Counted from the stretch's first letter, positions 35,037-44,629 are shown. The stretch is DNA of 64,000 nt from Acidobacteriota bacterium (GCA_016713675.1 JADJOS010000001.1:1116001-1180000); one strand, 5' to 3'. The notes: generated from the letters alone by a model not told the origin. Numbers and translations are program-made.

Positions 35037-36086
35037 TCAGGTCACGTCCTGACGCGATGTGCCTGCGATCTCGAGTATCAGGTCGGCGCCGTATGCTTTT
35101 GCAGGCGTTTGATAGCCAGGTGTGAAGTTTCCGGCCAGGATCTTCTCCGCAATGTTCAGAGCGGCGATGGCCGTAACGGTATATCCCTCGGGACCTTGGA
35201 GGCGTGATTCGACCTTGTTACCGTTGGCGTCGGTGGCCTCGCCCCAGAGCAGCGTTCGACCTTTTTCGCGTTCGGCGTCGGACGGCCCGCCGGCGGGGAT
35301 CTTGCTTTGCAGATAGCTCTGGACCGGGCCTGTCGCTAGCAGCCATCCGAGATATCGGCTCATCTTCATCATCTTGAGATTGGACGGCGGCACGATGGTA
35401 AAGACCTCGATATTGGGAATGCCGGTCGAGTAAAACGCCGTCGAAACATCGCCCCACGGGATAGTCACGCCGGTCTTTGTGACCTCGCCAAAATCGATCT
35501 CACGCATCTTCCACGCGGCAGGAACGGGCGTGATCTTGCCGTCCTTGCGGATGGCACCGCCCTTGCCGACGTTCATAGTCATCGTCGCCTGCGTACCGTG
35601 CGAAATGCGTCCCATGCCATAAAACGCGAGCGAAAGATGTGTCGCCGTCGGCAAACAGTCTTTCAGATGCCGTGCCAGCGAATCGCTCGGCACCACATCA
35701 AACCCGACGCCCGGCATCACCATCACACCGGCCTCCTGAGCCTTAGCGTCCATCGCCGCACACGTCTCAAAAACGCTGATCTCGCCGGTGATGTCGGTGT
35801 AATGCTTGCGGTTGCGCAGACAGGCCTTGACCATCGGCATACTCGTGATCGAAAACGGCCCCGCACAATGCAGAACCATATCGACCTCTTGCAAAGCCGC
35901 ATCGAGCTTTGCCGTCTCATCAAGCGAGAACACGCGATACTCAAATCCGTATTTGCCGGCCAGCTCCGAGATCTTAGCCTCATTCCGCCCCGCGAGTATC
36001 GGCCTGAGCCCACGCTTCGCCGCAAACCGCGTGATCAACTCGCCCGTGTAGCCATTCGCCCCGTAGATCAAAAATGTATTTGCCAT
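35037..36086 (-). CDS. Saccharopine dehydrogenase-like NAD(P)-binding protein (trans-acting enoyl reductase type)
   Basis: 349 residues from ATG 36086, chosen because the Rossmann start NTFLIYGANGYTGELITRFA then begins at once and the alternative start overlaps the upstream gene. HCAGPFSITSMPMVKACLRNRKHYTDITGE and GVGFDVVPSDSLARHLK match the family of bacterial saccharopine dehydrogenase-like and enoyl reductase proteins. Natural substrate unknown. It lies 4 bases after the serine hydrolase gene on the same strand, and the GCGACAAT array follows its stop. Confidence 0.85.
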   Translation of the reverse strand: MANTFLIYGANGYTGELITRFAAKRGLRPILAGRNEAKISELAGKYGFEYRVFSLDETAKLDAALQEVDMVLHCAGPFSITSMPMVKACLRNRKHYTDITGEISVFETCAAMDAKAQEAGVMVMPGVGFDVVPSDSLARHLKDCLPTATHLSLAFYGMGRISHGTQATMTMNVGKGGAIRKDGKITPVPAAWKMREIDFGEVTKTGVTIPWGDVSTAFYSTGIPNIEVFTIVPPSNLKMMKMSRYLGWLLATGPVQSYLQSKIPAGGPSDAEREKGRTLLWGEATDANGNKVESRLQGPEGYTVTAIAALNIAEKILAGNFTPGYQTPAKAYGADLILEIAGTSRQDVT

Positions 36087-36090
36087 ATTG

Positions 36091-37833
36091 TTATTTCGAA
36101 ACCAGATCAAATCTGTGGTCCATCAGTCGGGGATAATGAGCCGTTATGTGCGCAATTTTACCTTTTGCATCCCGATCAAACCTGACCCACACATCAAAGC
36201 CGTGATTAACCCGATCCTCCATCGTCAACCGGAACTCGTTTTTGAGGTCGGGTATCAATTCCATATCCGCAATCGTCGGCCGCCTAACGATCAGCTTCCC
36301 GTCCGGATTCAAAACGATGGTCCAGTAAAAATTCAGGTGCTTGCTGTAATATGTGCCCGTGAAGGAAGAAAGCTCTGCCTTGGTCGGAGCCCAGATATTA
36401 GGCTCCTTTTTCATCCTGATCGACGGAAATCCATCATCAAAATCGAGACGTGCTTCGAGCGGTGAACCGGGTACAGTCTGGCTAAAGGTCACCTGCGTGC
36501 CAAAGCCTTCTTCATAGGCGTAGAAGACGCCCTTTCCGACCGGCGTAAGCGAATAAATGGTGTCTCCTGAGAACCTTATTTTCAGGACACCTTCGGAGAC
36601 AAAAAAGTCATTCGTCCTACGCATTGGAACATAGCTTTGCCAGGTTGCCTGATCTTGGAAGAGGTATCGACCCTCGTAGCGGGTAAGTTCTTCTTTTGTC
36701 ACTGCGATCGGTTTGGTGAGAAAATTAGGCCTCGGCCCGGTAGTTTCAGGGGTTTTGAGAATGTAATTCAAAAGGGCCTTATTTTCTACCTCGAACCCGG
36801 GTTGGCGGTTGCCTATCGTAATTAACACAAGGCCCAACTCCGGAACTCTCGTAAGATATAGGTCCTCATTTACGCCCCTGTGAAATATTCGCGTCTGACC
36901 TGCGACTTTCTCGACCGTCTGGCCGAAAATGTAATGGTCCTTGTTGTTGGGCATCAATCTTACATTTTTTAGAAGCTTCGCGGTCGCTTTGGCGATATCG
37001 TTCGTTTCGTCTGCGTGAGCGGCGGCCCAGAGGGCAAGATCGTCGGCAGAGGTGGCGATAAAATAGTTTGAGGCGGGCGATGTCTTGTCGTTATATTTCA
37101 ACTTGGCCTTGCCGTCGCCATTGTCTGAATATGCGCGGGCGAAGTTTCGGATCACCGCTAACTGATCATCGTACTGCCGTGTCGAATTCATTTTCAACGG
37201 GTCGAACATCCGCTTTTTCATCCAGGCGGATAGCTTTTCGCCCGAAGCTTTTTCGAGGATCAAACGGAGCAATCCAAAGTCGGAATTGCTGTACATATAG
37301 CCTTTGCCAGGCTCGATCTCAGGCCGTGGCTGCGTGTAGAGCAATCTGAGGAACTGCGATTTGTCGAACCGGTTAGCCATGTTGGCCTGCGTCAGCAGAA
37401 CAGTTGCCCACTCGTCAACGAAACCACTGCGGTGATTCAAAAGGTCCCAAACGGTGACGTTGCTCGACCATGCCGGAAGATCAGGAAAATATTTTCGAAC
37501 CTTATCGTCAAGGCTGAGCTTTCCGTCCTGTTCCATCAAAACGGCGGCTATCGAAATAAACTCGCGTCCCTCGGAATAGTTGATCCGAACAACGCTCTGG
37601 TGCGTAAACGGCACCTGATGCTCGATGCTCGCCAGGCCGTATGACTTCTTCGCAAGCACTTTTCCATTCTGGATAACCGTAACCGCAACGCCCGATGAGT
37701 GAGTGTTATTCATCGACGCGAACACGCTGTCGCATTTTGCTTCAAGCTCGCTCTGGCCGTGTGCAAAAACTGCAAACGCAAAAATACTGAACAGAACAAG
37801 ATACGGTCTGTATCTCAATTTTGGGAATTTCAT
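36091..37833 (-). CDS. Exported beta-lactamase-fold protein with altered SxxK motif
   Basis: 580 residues, signal peptide about 1-26 (FSIFAFAVFAHGQ). The fold is that of class C beta-lactamase/DD-peptidase proteins. DGKLSLDDKVRKYFPDLPAW, NVTVWDLLNHRSGF and the second motif MYSNSDFGLLR (YSN) are normal. The first motif reads RINYSEGREFISIAAVLM, so S87-E-G-R90 replaces S-x-x-K. With Arg in place of the general base Lys the usual acylation mechanism is doubtful. The C-terminal 200 residues add a beta-rich module. Role unknown. Confidence 0.85.
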   Translation of the reverse strand: MKFPKLRYRPYLVLFSIFAFAVFAHGQSELEAKCDSVFASMNNTHSSGVAVTVIQNGKVLAKKSYGLASIEHQVPFTHQSVVRINYSEGREFISIAAVLMEQDGKLSLDDKVRKYFPDLPAWSSNVTVWDLLNHRSGFVDEWATVLLTQANMANRFDKSQFLRLLYTQPRPEIEPGKGYMYSNSDFGLLRLILEKASGEKLSAWMKKRMFDPLKMNSTRQYDDQLAVIRNFARAYSDNGDGKAKLKYNDKTSPASNYFIATSADDLALWAAAHADETNDIAKATAKLLKNVRLMPNNKDHYIFGQTVEKVAGQTRIFHRGVNEDLYLTRVPELGLVLITIGNRQPGFEVENKALLNYILKTPETTGPRPNFLTKPIAVTKEELTRYEGRYLFQDQATWQSYVPMRRTNDFFVSEGVLKIRFSGDTIYSLTPVGKGVFYAYEEGFGTQVTFSQTVPGSPLEARLDFDDGFPSIRMKKEPNIWAPTKAELSSFTGTYYSKHLNFYWTIVLNPDGKLIVRRPTIADMELIPDLKNEFRLTMEDRVNHGFDVWVRFDRDAKGKIAHITAHYPRLMDHRFDLVSK

Positions 37834-37940
37834 ATATTCCTAATCTATCGTTTTTAATACGACCCAGCCGTCAATTGCACTATTGAGCCACAAAACTACC
37901 CATATATGAGGAAACTTGATTTCCTATTTTTTAAAATGCC

Positions 37941-39122
37941 TCACCTATCCTTTATTGACGGATAGGCAATATCAAGAAGGATATCAAATGAATACTTCTT
38001 CAGACCCTTGCTGTCATAGGTCCCGGCCGTAACGACGACTATTAAGTCGTTTTTCTTATCGATCATGATCTTTTGCCCACCATTGCCGGTGAGCTCGATC
38101 ACGGAGTATTCCTTGCCGGCATCCGGAAAACTCTGCAGCCAGATCTGATAGCCGTAATGCGTCTTCCAACCGTCCGCTTCCTCCGAGACCTTGATCGACG
38201 GCCTGGTTGCATCGTCTATCAATTTGGCGGGAATTATCTGCTTACCTTTCCATTTTCCGGAATTCATCACAAGCGATCCGATCTTTGCCATGTCACGGGA
38301 ACGGAGCCGGAGGCCCGAATCGGCGTCGGGCTGGCCCTGTAGCGGTGCCCATTCATATTTTGTTATTCCCAACGGCGTGAGAAGGTGTTTTGCAGTGAAA
38401 TTCTCGATGTCCGATCCGGTCGCTTTTTTGAGGATCGCGGCAAGCAACTGTGTAGTTCCGCCATTGTATTCAAACGTGGCTCCCGGTTTATTGACGAGCT
38501 TTCTGCTCAGCACGAACTCGATCGTATTCGGTGCGTTATTCATCTGAAAAGCGGTGTTTGCAGGGTTCGAATACGCGAAGCCTTCATTCCACTCGAGACC
38601 GGGAGTCATTGTGAGAGCATGGCGTATCGTTATGTTCTTCTTTTCGCCCTCGGCATAGCTCGCGTATTCGGGAAAGAAGTCGAAGATGGGCTGGTCGAGA
38701 TCCTTGATCTTGCCTTGGGAATGTGCGATGAGCACCGCTAATGCGACGACGCTTTTTGTCACGCTCCGAATATCGTGGAGCGTCTCGCCGTTGTGAACGA
38801 CAACACCTATCTCGCCCTGATGGTTATTTTGATCAGGTCCTGTGAAATATTCTTCGAAAACAAGCTTCCCGCTGCGAATGACCAACACGCTATGGATATT
38901 TCCATAAGTTTCTTTCAGGATCTCATTCATCCCGGCGGACATTCGAGCCTCGTCGAGCCGTGCCGACTTCAGCGTTCCTGTACGTATGCCATCGTTTAGG
39001 CTTCTGGGTGGAGCGTATTTGTATCGAGGAGATGATGGCTGCGCCTGCGCAAATATCTGAGTCGACAAAAGTACGACAATCAGGAAGACAAATTTCCACA
39101 CCGAGGAAGTGTCTGTTTTCAT
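37941..39122 (-). CDS. Exported serine hydrolase, beta-lactamase class C family
   Basis: 393 residues from ATG 39122, which gives a clean signal peptide (FVFLIVVLLSTQIFAQAQ). The earlier in-frame ATG at 39176 overlaps ywbE and adds a polar extension. Catalytic motif S120-V-T-K123 (HDIRSVTKSVVALAVL), then YNGGTTQLLAAILKKATG and TGNGGQKIMID in the third-motif region. It belongs to the PBP-like esterase/peptidase group. Substrate unknown. Last gene of a run aat-dinB-ywbE on the same strand. Confidence 0.88.
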   Translation of the reverse strand: MKTDTSSVWKFVFLIVVLLSTQIFAQAQPSSPRYKYAPPRSLNDGIRTGTLKSARLDEARMSAGMNEILKETYGNIHSVLVIRSGKLVFEEYFTGPDQNNHQGEIGVVVHNGETLHDIRSVTKSVVALAVLIAHSQGKIKDLDQPIFDFFPEYASYAEGEKKNITIRHALTMTPGLEWNEGFAYSNPANTAFQMNNAPNTIEFVLSRKLVNKPGATFEYNGGTTQLLAAILKKATGSDIENFTAKHLLTPLGITKYEWAPLQGQPDADSGLRLRSRDMAKIGSLVMNSGKWKGKQIIPAKLIDDATRPSIKVSEEADGWKTHYGYQIWLQSFPDAGKEYSVIELTGNGGQKIMIDKKNDLIVVVTAGTYDSKGLKKYSFDILLDIAYPSIKDR

Positions 39123-39147
39123 AATGGACAGAATGTTATCAGAGGGA

Positions 39148-39366
39148 TCAACGGTTGGACGAACGATTTTCGACATGAATTATTGATTGAACACGCCCAA
39201 CCTGCCCATCCGTGAGCCGAACCTTGATCCCGTGCGGATGACTCGGCGAATTTGTCAGCAGATCTTTGACCGTTCCGACGGTCTGTTTGCCGGTTCGCTG
39301 GTCCTGTTTGAGGACGATCGCGACCTTTGTTCCGGGTGTTATGTTTTTGCGTGTCCGGTGCGGCAT
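39148..39366 (-). CDS. ywbE: YwbE family protein (DUF2196)
   Basis: 72 residues. RKNITPGTKVAIVLKQDQRTGKQTVGTVKDLLTNSPSHPHGIKVRL and DGQVGRVQ match YwbE of Bacillus closely. Small KOW-like beta protein, function unknown. Its ATG overlaps the dinB stop by one base (TGATG), so translation is coupled. Confidence 0.93.
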   Translation of the reverse strand: MPHRTRKNITPGTKVAIVLKQDQRTGKQTVGTVKDLLTNSPSHPHGIKVRLTDGQVGRVQSIIHVENRSSNR

Positions 39367-39845
39367 CAGTTTACTGCAGGGCTGCGTTCGAGTGTTCGCC
39401 GGATCAGCATCAACTGGCCAAGGTGGTACGAATTATGGTCGGCTAGCACCAAAACCTCACGCAACAGGGTTTGCCCGTCGCCGTGAGGTATCGGAGCAAA
39501 AAGATCCCTCGACTCGTCCGCCACCAGATCGCGCATCGCCTGCAGATCTTCAAATATCCGGTCGGTCGACATCTGCCAATCGATCGTTCCGCCGATGTCC
39601 TTGTTCCAGTAACCATCAGGAAAATCGGGCGAGACATGCTTGCTGTTTCGGCTGAATTCGAGGATGTCGGTTTGGGCGATGCGGATGTGCTCGAGCAGTT
39701 CCCATGCCGTGTGCGGCGAATTCTCGCACCGTTCGTTGATCAGATTGATCGGAAAACCACGAAGTGCAGCCTCGATCGCAATGTGTGCCGATTTGCCGGC
39801 GAGCAATTCGAGCAGGTGTTTGCGAAGCTCAGTTTGATCGTTCAT
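39366..39845 (-). CDS. DinB-like metal-binding protein
   Basis: 159-residue four-helix protein. SPHTAWELLEHIRIAQTDILEF and LVLADHNSYHLGQLMLIRR supply the His triad of the DinB/YfiT fold (His in LLEHI, then ADHNSYH). Members include thiol-dependent metalloenzymes and transferases of unknown substrate. It lies 7 bases after aat. Confidence 0.9.
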   Translation of the reverse strand: MNDQTELRKHLLELLAGKSAHIAIEAALRGFPINLINERCENSPHTAWELLEHIRIAQTDILEFSRNSKHVSPDFPDGYWNKDIGGTIDWQMSTDRIFEDLQAMRDLVADESRDLFAPIPHGDGQTLLREVLVLADHNSYHLGQLMLIRRTLERSPAVN

Positions 39846-39852
39846 ATTTGCC

Positions 39853-40545
39853 TCAAAAGACGGACAGTTTCAGATCCTGCGTTTCCTTGAGTTTATCCAA
39901 AAACTCGCCTCGGTCAATCTCTTTCGCGCCCAAAGCCTCAAAATGCGGCGTCATCACCTGCGAATCGAGCCACGTCGCGCCGCGAGAACGCAGGTGATCT
40001 ATGAGGAAAAGAACGGCAAGTTTCGAGGCGTTCGGCCGCTTGTAGAACATCGATTCGCCGCAGAAAATACCACCCGAATCGACTCCGTACAGGCCTCCAA
40101 CGAGATTGCCCTCCTTATCCCAAGCCTCGACGCAGTGCGCGTCGCCGGCGTGATGGAGTTCATTGAAGCCTTGCTCGAACTCGTCCGTTATCCACGTGCC
40201 GCTCTGGCCAGGACGACGGGCAAGCGAACACTCTCGAATCACCGAGCGAAAATCCTTGTCGATCGTAAACGTCAGTTCGCCCTTTCGCCTGATCTTCTCG
40301 AGGCTTCGCGGGATCTTGAGATCTGCAAATTCGAGGATCGCACGCTCGTCAGGACAATGCCACGGCAGCGGAATGCCTTCCGTATACCACGGAAAAATGC
40401 CAGCCCGATATGCGTTTCGCAGATTTTCGACCGATAATTCTCCGCCGTAATAAACAACGCCATCCGCCGGATAAAGATAGTTCCCGACCCGAACCCATTC
40501 GGCATATCGAAACGTCCGCGGATCCGGGAAGTCGATCAGGTTCAT
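39853..40545 (-). CDS. aat: Leucyl/phenylalanyl-tRNA-protein transferase
   Basis: 230 residues. GVVYYGGELSVENLRNAYRAGIFPWYTEG, PLPWHCPDERAILEF and WITDEFEQGFNELHHAGDAHCVEAW are the family blocks, and GVDSGGIFCGESMFYKRPNASKLAV completes the active site. Adds Leu or Phe to N-terminal Arg or Lys of proteins, marking them for ClpAP (N-degron). First gene of the aat-dinB-ywbE run. Confidence 0.96.
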   Translation of the reverse strand: MNLIDFPDPRTFRYAEWVRVGNYLYPADGVVYYGGELSVENLRNAYRAGIFPWYTEGIPLPWHCPDERAILEFADLKIPRSLEKIRRKGELTFTIDKDFRSVIRECSLARRPGQSGTWITDEFEQGFNELHHAGDAHCVEAWDKEGNLVGGLYGVDSGGIFCGESMFYKRPNASKLAVLFLIDHLRSRGATWLDSQVMTPHFEALGAKEIDRGEFLDKLKETQDLKLSVF

Positions 40546-40556
40546 AGGAGAATATT

Positions 40557-40635
40557 AACAGGAATGAATAAAATGGGGAGGATATTGGAAACTACGAAAA
40601 TCGAAAATATCCGATCTATCCTCTTCATCCCTGTT
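40557..40635. repeat. Inverted repeat, AACAGGGATGAA family
   Basis: AACAGGAATGAA at 40557 faces a 19-base arm at 40617-40635 whose complement starts AACAGGGATGAAG. The left arm has a nine-base bulge before GAGGATA. It fills the aat-MATE gap and could terminate the MATE transcript. Relative at 18837. Confidence 0.65.
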
Positions 40636-40645
40636 CCCCATTTTT

Positions 40646-42070
40646 CTAAACAACTTTGAGCTTCCACTTTCCGCGGCGGAACAATACGGCACTTGCAACG
40701 GCAAGCAGCGAAAATGCAATGGTGATCGCCCAAAACACACCATCCGGGCCCATTTCGAATTTGTACGCCAACAAATACGCCAAAGGGATCTCAATGACCC
40801 AGAATACAAGGAGATTGAGATACGTCGGCGTCCATGTGTCACCGGCGCCGTTGAATGCGGTTTCGAGCACCATCCCCAGTCCATAGAAAGCAAAGCCGTA
40901 AGCGATGATATGCAGTGCTGATGTTCCGTACTTTAGGACCTCAGATTCCTGCGTGAAAATACCGATGATCTGATTCGAAAACAACCAAAACACCACGCCG
41001 ATCCCAAAATAGAAGACAGCATTGAACCAACCGGCCTTCCAAACCGCCGCCTCGGAGCGCTCAGGTTTGCCGGCTCCCAAATTCTGCCCGACCATCGTCG
41101 CCGCCGCATTGCTCAACCCCAAGGCTGGCAACAAAGCAAACATAACGACACGCAAAGCGATCACGTAACCGGCGATCGCAACTTCTCCAAACCCTGCCAT
41201 GATCGGCATCAAAGCTGTCCAACTTGCGGTCGCGACCAGCAACTGGAAGACCCCGGTCGATGATAGTTTTGTGAGCTTCCACAATAGTTTAGGATCGAAT
41301 CGCCAACTTTCGCGATCTACGTGTATTCGTCCGCCAAACCTGAACAAACACCACGCGGCATACGCGACCCCGACGCCGCGCCCTATCGTCGTCCCGACCG
41401 CGGCACCGGTCACTCCCATTTCGGGAAAGAACCAAACCCCAAAAATGAAACACGGAGCGAGTATCATGTTGAGGCCATTGGCCAGTATCAGCACGCGCAT
41501 TGCGATTGCCGCATCGCCGGCCCCGCGAAAGATCGCATTCAATAGAAAGATGAAAAGCACGACGGCATTTCCACCGACCATGATCCGCATGAAACGCGAG
41601 CCTTCTTCAAGAATATGCGGTTTCGCTCCCAACAGTGTAAGGATCTGAGGCGCAAAGATAATGCCGATCGCGCTTATCAAGAGCGATACGATCACGCCGC
41701 AATAGATAACGTGAGCGGCCGACTTTGCGGCTCCTTCCGCGTCACCTTCGCCGGTCCGGCGTGCGACCGTCGCGGTCGCTCCGATCGCAAATCCGAATGC
41801 GACGGCGTAGATCAGCGCCATGACCGACTCGGTCAGGCCGACAATAGCGACAGCATCGGCCCCCAATTTGGCAACAAAGAATATGTCGACCACGGCAAAG
41901 AGGCTCTCCATACTCATTTCGAGTATCATCGGCACCGCGAGCAGGAAAATGGCGAGTCCGATCGGCCCCTGCGTAAAGTCGCGATCCGTACCACGGACAG
42001 CCTCGCGCAAGACAGCCCAAAACGAATTATCCACCGGCTCCAACGACGGAGCCTGAACATCTAAAGACAT
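40646..42070 (-). CDS. MATE family efflux transporter
   Basis: 474 residues from ATG 42070, preceded by GAAGAAAG. Twelve membrane helices; the two homologous halves show AIFLLAVPMILEMSMESLFAVVDIFFVAKLG and IALRVVMFALLPALGLSNAAATMVGQNLGAGKPERSEAAV, both typical MATE blocks. Uses Na+ or H+ gradient to export drugs or metabolites. Substrate not predictable. Confidence 0.95.
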   Translation of the reverse strand: MSLDVQAPSLEPVDNSFWAVLREAVRGTDRDFTQGPIGLAIFLLAVPMILEMSMESLFAVVDIFFVAKLGADAVAIVGLTESVMALIYAVAFGFAIGATATVARRTGEGDAEGAAKSAAHVIYCGVIVSLLISAIGIIFAPQILTLLGAKPHILEEGSRFMRIMVGGNAVVLFIFLLNAIFRGAGDAAIAMRVLILANGLNMILAPCFIFGVWFFPEMGVTGAAVGTTIGRGVGVAYAAWCLFRFGGRIHVDRESWRFDPKLLWKLTKLSSTGVFQLLVATASWTALMPIMAGFGEVAIAGYVIALRVVMFALLPALGLSNAAATMVGQNLGAGKPERSEAAVWKAGWFNAVFYFGIGVVFWLFSNQIIGIFTQESEVLKYGTSALHIIAYGFAFYGLGMVLETAFNGAGDTWTPTYLNLLVFWVIEIPLAYLLAYKFEMGPDGVFWAITIAFSLLAVASAVLFRRGKWKLKVV

Positions 42071-42249
42071 ACTTTCTTCTATTTCGAAATCTGAGACACG
42101 CGAGCGGTGTCGAACAACAGCACGAGACCGCATACGCTCGAGACGTAATAGCGATCACTAATTCTGCAGGTTACCTAGCGGACAAGGGGCTTCATAGTTT
42201 TTTGAATATATCACAATGAATTCACTAGGAAAAGAGGAGCTCGTGAAAA

Positions 42250-42292
42250 TGTGAGCTACATCACACGGTCATTTTCATAATTTCGCTATAAT
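42250..42292 (+). promoter_or_regulatory. CRP/FNR-type site with a class II-positioned -10
   Basis: TGTGAGCTACATCACA (42250-42265) is a perfect TGTGA-N6-TCACA site. A TATAAT box is at 42287-42292. If transcription starts 7 bases downstream (about 42299) the site centre lies at -41.5, the class II activation position. The gene start at 42324 would then follow. Confidence 0.75.
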
Positions 42293-42323
42293 TCATGTGC
42301 GCCATATCGCGTCATTGTCGAAT

Positions 42324-43448
42324 ATGCGAAACTCAACCCGTCGTGATTTCTTGAAGCAACTTACGGCAGCATCGCTTGTAGCGATAGTCGGACGCAATTC
42401 GTTAGCTGCATTCGGTCCCGTTGAAGGGCCGTTTGAGATGTTGGTAATAGGTGACTCACTTATTTGGGGCCAAGGGCTTGAGGAAAAGGACAAGTTCTAC
42501 GCTCTAACTGCGGATTGGATAAGGAATGGGGCCTTCGGCCAACCTCGGCAAGTAAACCTAACCGTCAAAGCTCATTCCGGGGCGACGATCCGCTTTGATT
42601 CCAATGAGGCGGCGAAGTACCGAGCGGCGGGCCGAGATGAGAACTACTTTTACAAAGGCGAGGTTAATGTTTCCATGCCAAGTATCTGGAAACAGGTTGA
42701 AACCGCGGCTGATGAATACAAACGGCAGGGACGTGAACACGGTTCCGATCTGGTGATGCTTTCTGCCGGTATAACCGATATTTCAGTAGAGGGTGTGCTT
42801 AATCCGTTCGAAGATCCGCAAAAATTACGACCTGTTATCGAAGAGGTGTGCCAAAGGCGCGTTTGCGAACTGCTTGAACATATCTCAAAATTTAACCCCG
42901 ATGCCCGCATTGTGTTAATTGGTTATTACTCGATGATCTCACCCAGATCCTCGCGAAGTGCGGTGTTCAACGCGTGGCTCGAAATATTAAATTTTCCAAA
43001 CTGGTTGCAAGGTTTTGTTAACAATCCCGTTATGCGGCCCCTAGTCTTCGGGAAACTCTTCAAGCGAGCGATGATTAGGTCAAAGATCTGGAAGGGCGAA
43101 TCCGATAGGCAGTTATTGAAAGCAGTAGATCAACACAACGCAAAGGTCGGCCGCACACAAGCAATTTTCATATCTCCAAATTTCAATGATGAAAATGCGT
43201 TTGATGCACCGAATACGCTTCTATTTCGAATGCACAAAAACGGAAGTGTCGAGGACCCTCAATTTTCTACCCGCAAGTCTGATTGCAGGACCGCATTTGA
43301 GGATTTAGAAATCAAAACCGGGATCAAATATGCCCTCAAACGCTGCACCGTAGCGGCCGTCGGGCATCCGAATCCCGCAGGCTCGCGATCGTATTTTGAG
43401 TCGATCAAAGCGAAGCTTTCATCGGCCCTTAATGATCCGATCAAGTAA
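42324..43448 (+). CDS. Tat-exported SGNH/GDSL-type hydrolase
   Basis: 374 residues. ATG 42324 gives the twin-arginine signal NSTRRDFLKQLTAASLVAIV. The earlier ATG at 42297 lies at the predicted transcription start. Block I is MLVIGDSLIWGQG (GDSL-like) and the final block holds AVGHPNPAGSRSYF, with the catalytic His in GHPN. Likely periplasmic esterase or lipase. It is driven by the CRP-type promoter just upstream. Confidence 0.85.
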   Translation: MRNSTRRDFLKQLTAASLVAIVGRNSLAAFGPVEGPFEMLVIGDSLIWGQGLEEKDKFYALTADWIRNGAFGQPRQVNLTVKAHSGATIRFDSNEAAKYRAAGRDENYFYKGEVNVSMPSIWKQVETAADEYKRQGREHGSDLVMLSAGITDISVEGVLNPFEDPQKLRPVIEEVCQRRVCELLEHISKFNPDARIVLIGYYSMISPRSSRSAVFNAWLEILNFPNWLQGFVNNPVMRPLVFGKLFKRAMIRSKIWKGESDRQLLKAVDQHNAKVGRTQAIFISPNFNDENAFDAPNTLLFRMHKNGSVEDPQFSTRKSDCRTAFEDLEIKTGIKYALKRCTVAAVGHPNPAGSRSYFESIKAKLSSALNDPIK

Positions 43449-43499
43449 AGTGTTTCCAAAGACCGATTCCAATCGCTATACTCAAAGTTTGGTGTAGCG

Positions 43500-44618
43500 A
43501 TGAAGATAGCAGTAGCAATGAGCGGCGGCGTCGATAGTTCGGCGGCAGCAGCACTATTAAAGGAGCAAGGACACGACCTCGTCGGCTTTACGATGCAGCT
43601 CTGGAATCAGCGGCGGGGCATCAGTGTCGATGAGAACGGAGACCCTTTGCCGTCACGCTGCTGCTCGCTTGACGATGTGTATGATGCACGGCGTGTTGCC
43701 GAAGGATTGGGTTTTCCATTCTATGTTCTCAATCTCGAAAAGGAGTTCGAGACGTCAGTGGTCGAGCCGTTCGTCCAGAGCTATCTCGACGGCGAAACCC
43801 CGATACCATGCGTTGCGTGCAACTCAAGATTGAAGTTTGCTTCATTGGATAAAATGGCCGTCAGCCTGGGCTGTGACAAGGTCGCGACGGGTCATTTCGC
43901 TCGTGTTGAATATGATGATATCGCCAACCGATACCGTCTGTTTCGCGGCCGAAACCATTGGAAAGATCAAAGTTACTTTTTATGGGAACTAACGCAGGAT
44001 CAACTATCGCGAGCTTACTTTCCGCTTGGCGAAATGCAAAAAGAAGAAGTTCGCGATATCGCCCGAGAAGCTAGCTTATACACGGCTGAAAAGAAAGAGT
44101 CGCAAGAGATCTGTTTCGTGCCGGATGGTAAGTACAGCGAATTTATCGACCGGTATCTCGAACACGAAGGCCGCCCAGGTGATATGCCGTCGGGAGGCGA
44201 CATTGTGAACATGGCCGGTAAGACCGTCGGTAAGCACGCCGGCATTCATCGTTATACGATCGGCCAGCGACGAGGCCTTGGAATTGCGAACGAAAAGCCG
44301 CTATACGTTTTACAGATCGAACGGGTAAAAAACCGGATCATTGTTGGTGAAGACTTCGAGTTGGACACGCGCGAATTCACTGCCAAGGGCGTCAATTGGG
44401 TCGCGTTTGATGAGCCGGCTGGGCCTGTTCGCGCGGTCGTGAAGGTTCGGTATCGTCATGACCCCGCTCCGGCGACTCTATACGCGATGCCGGACAACCG
44501 CGCTCGAGTCGTTTTCGACACACCGCAGCGTGCCATCACTCCGGGACAGGCGACGATCTTTTACGATTTAGAAACACAGGAAGAAGTCGTTGGGGGTGGA
44601 TGGATCGTTAAGATCTAA
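43500..44618 (+). CDS. mnmA: tRNA-specific 2-thiouridylase MnmA
   Basis: 372 residues. AVAMSGGVDSSAAAALLKEQG is the PP-loop. Catalytic cysteines sit in TPIPCVACNSRLKF and SQEICFVPDG. GHFARV and VGKHAGIHRYTIGQRRGLGI are family blocks. Thiolates U34 of tRNA Lys, Glu and Gln; together with MnmG (at 98) it makes mnm5s2U-type wobble bases. Confidence 0.97.
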   Translation: MKIAVAMSGGVDSSAAAALLKEQGHDLVGFTMQLWNQRRGISVDENGDPLPSRCCSLDDVYDARRVAEGLGFPFYVLNLEKEFETSVVEPFVQSYLDGETPIPCVACNSRLKFASLDKMAVSLGCDKVATGHFARVEYDDIANRYRLFRGRNHWKDQSYFLWELTQDQLSRAYFPLGEMQKEEVRDIAREASLYTAEKKESQEICFVPDGKYSEFIDRYLEHEGRPGDMPSGGDIVNMAGKTVGKHAGIHRYTIGQRRGLGIANEKPLYVLQIERVKNRIIVGEDFELDTREFTAKGVNWVAFDEPAGPVRAVVKVRYRHDPAPATLYAMPDNRARVVFDTPQRAITPGQATIFYDLETQEEVVGGGWIVKI

Positions 44619-44629
44619 GGAATAAAATT

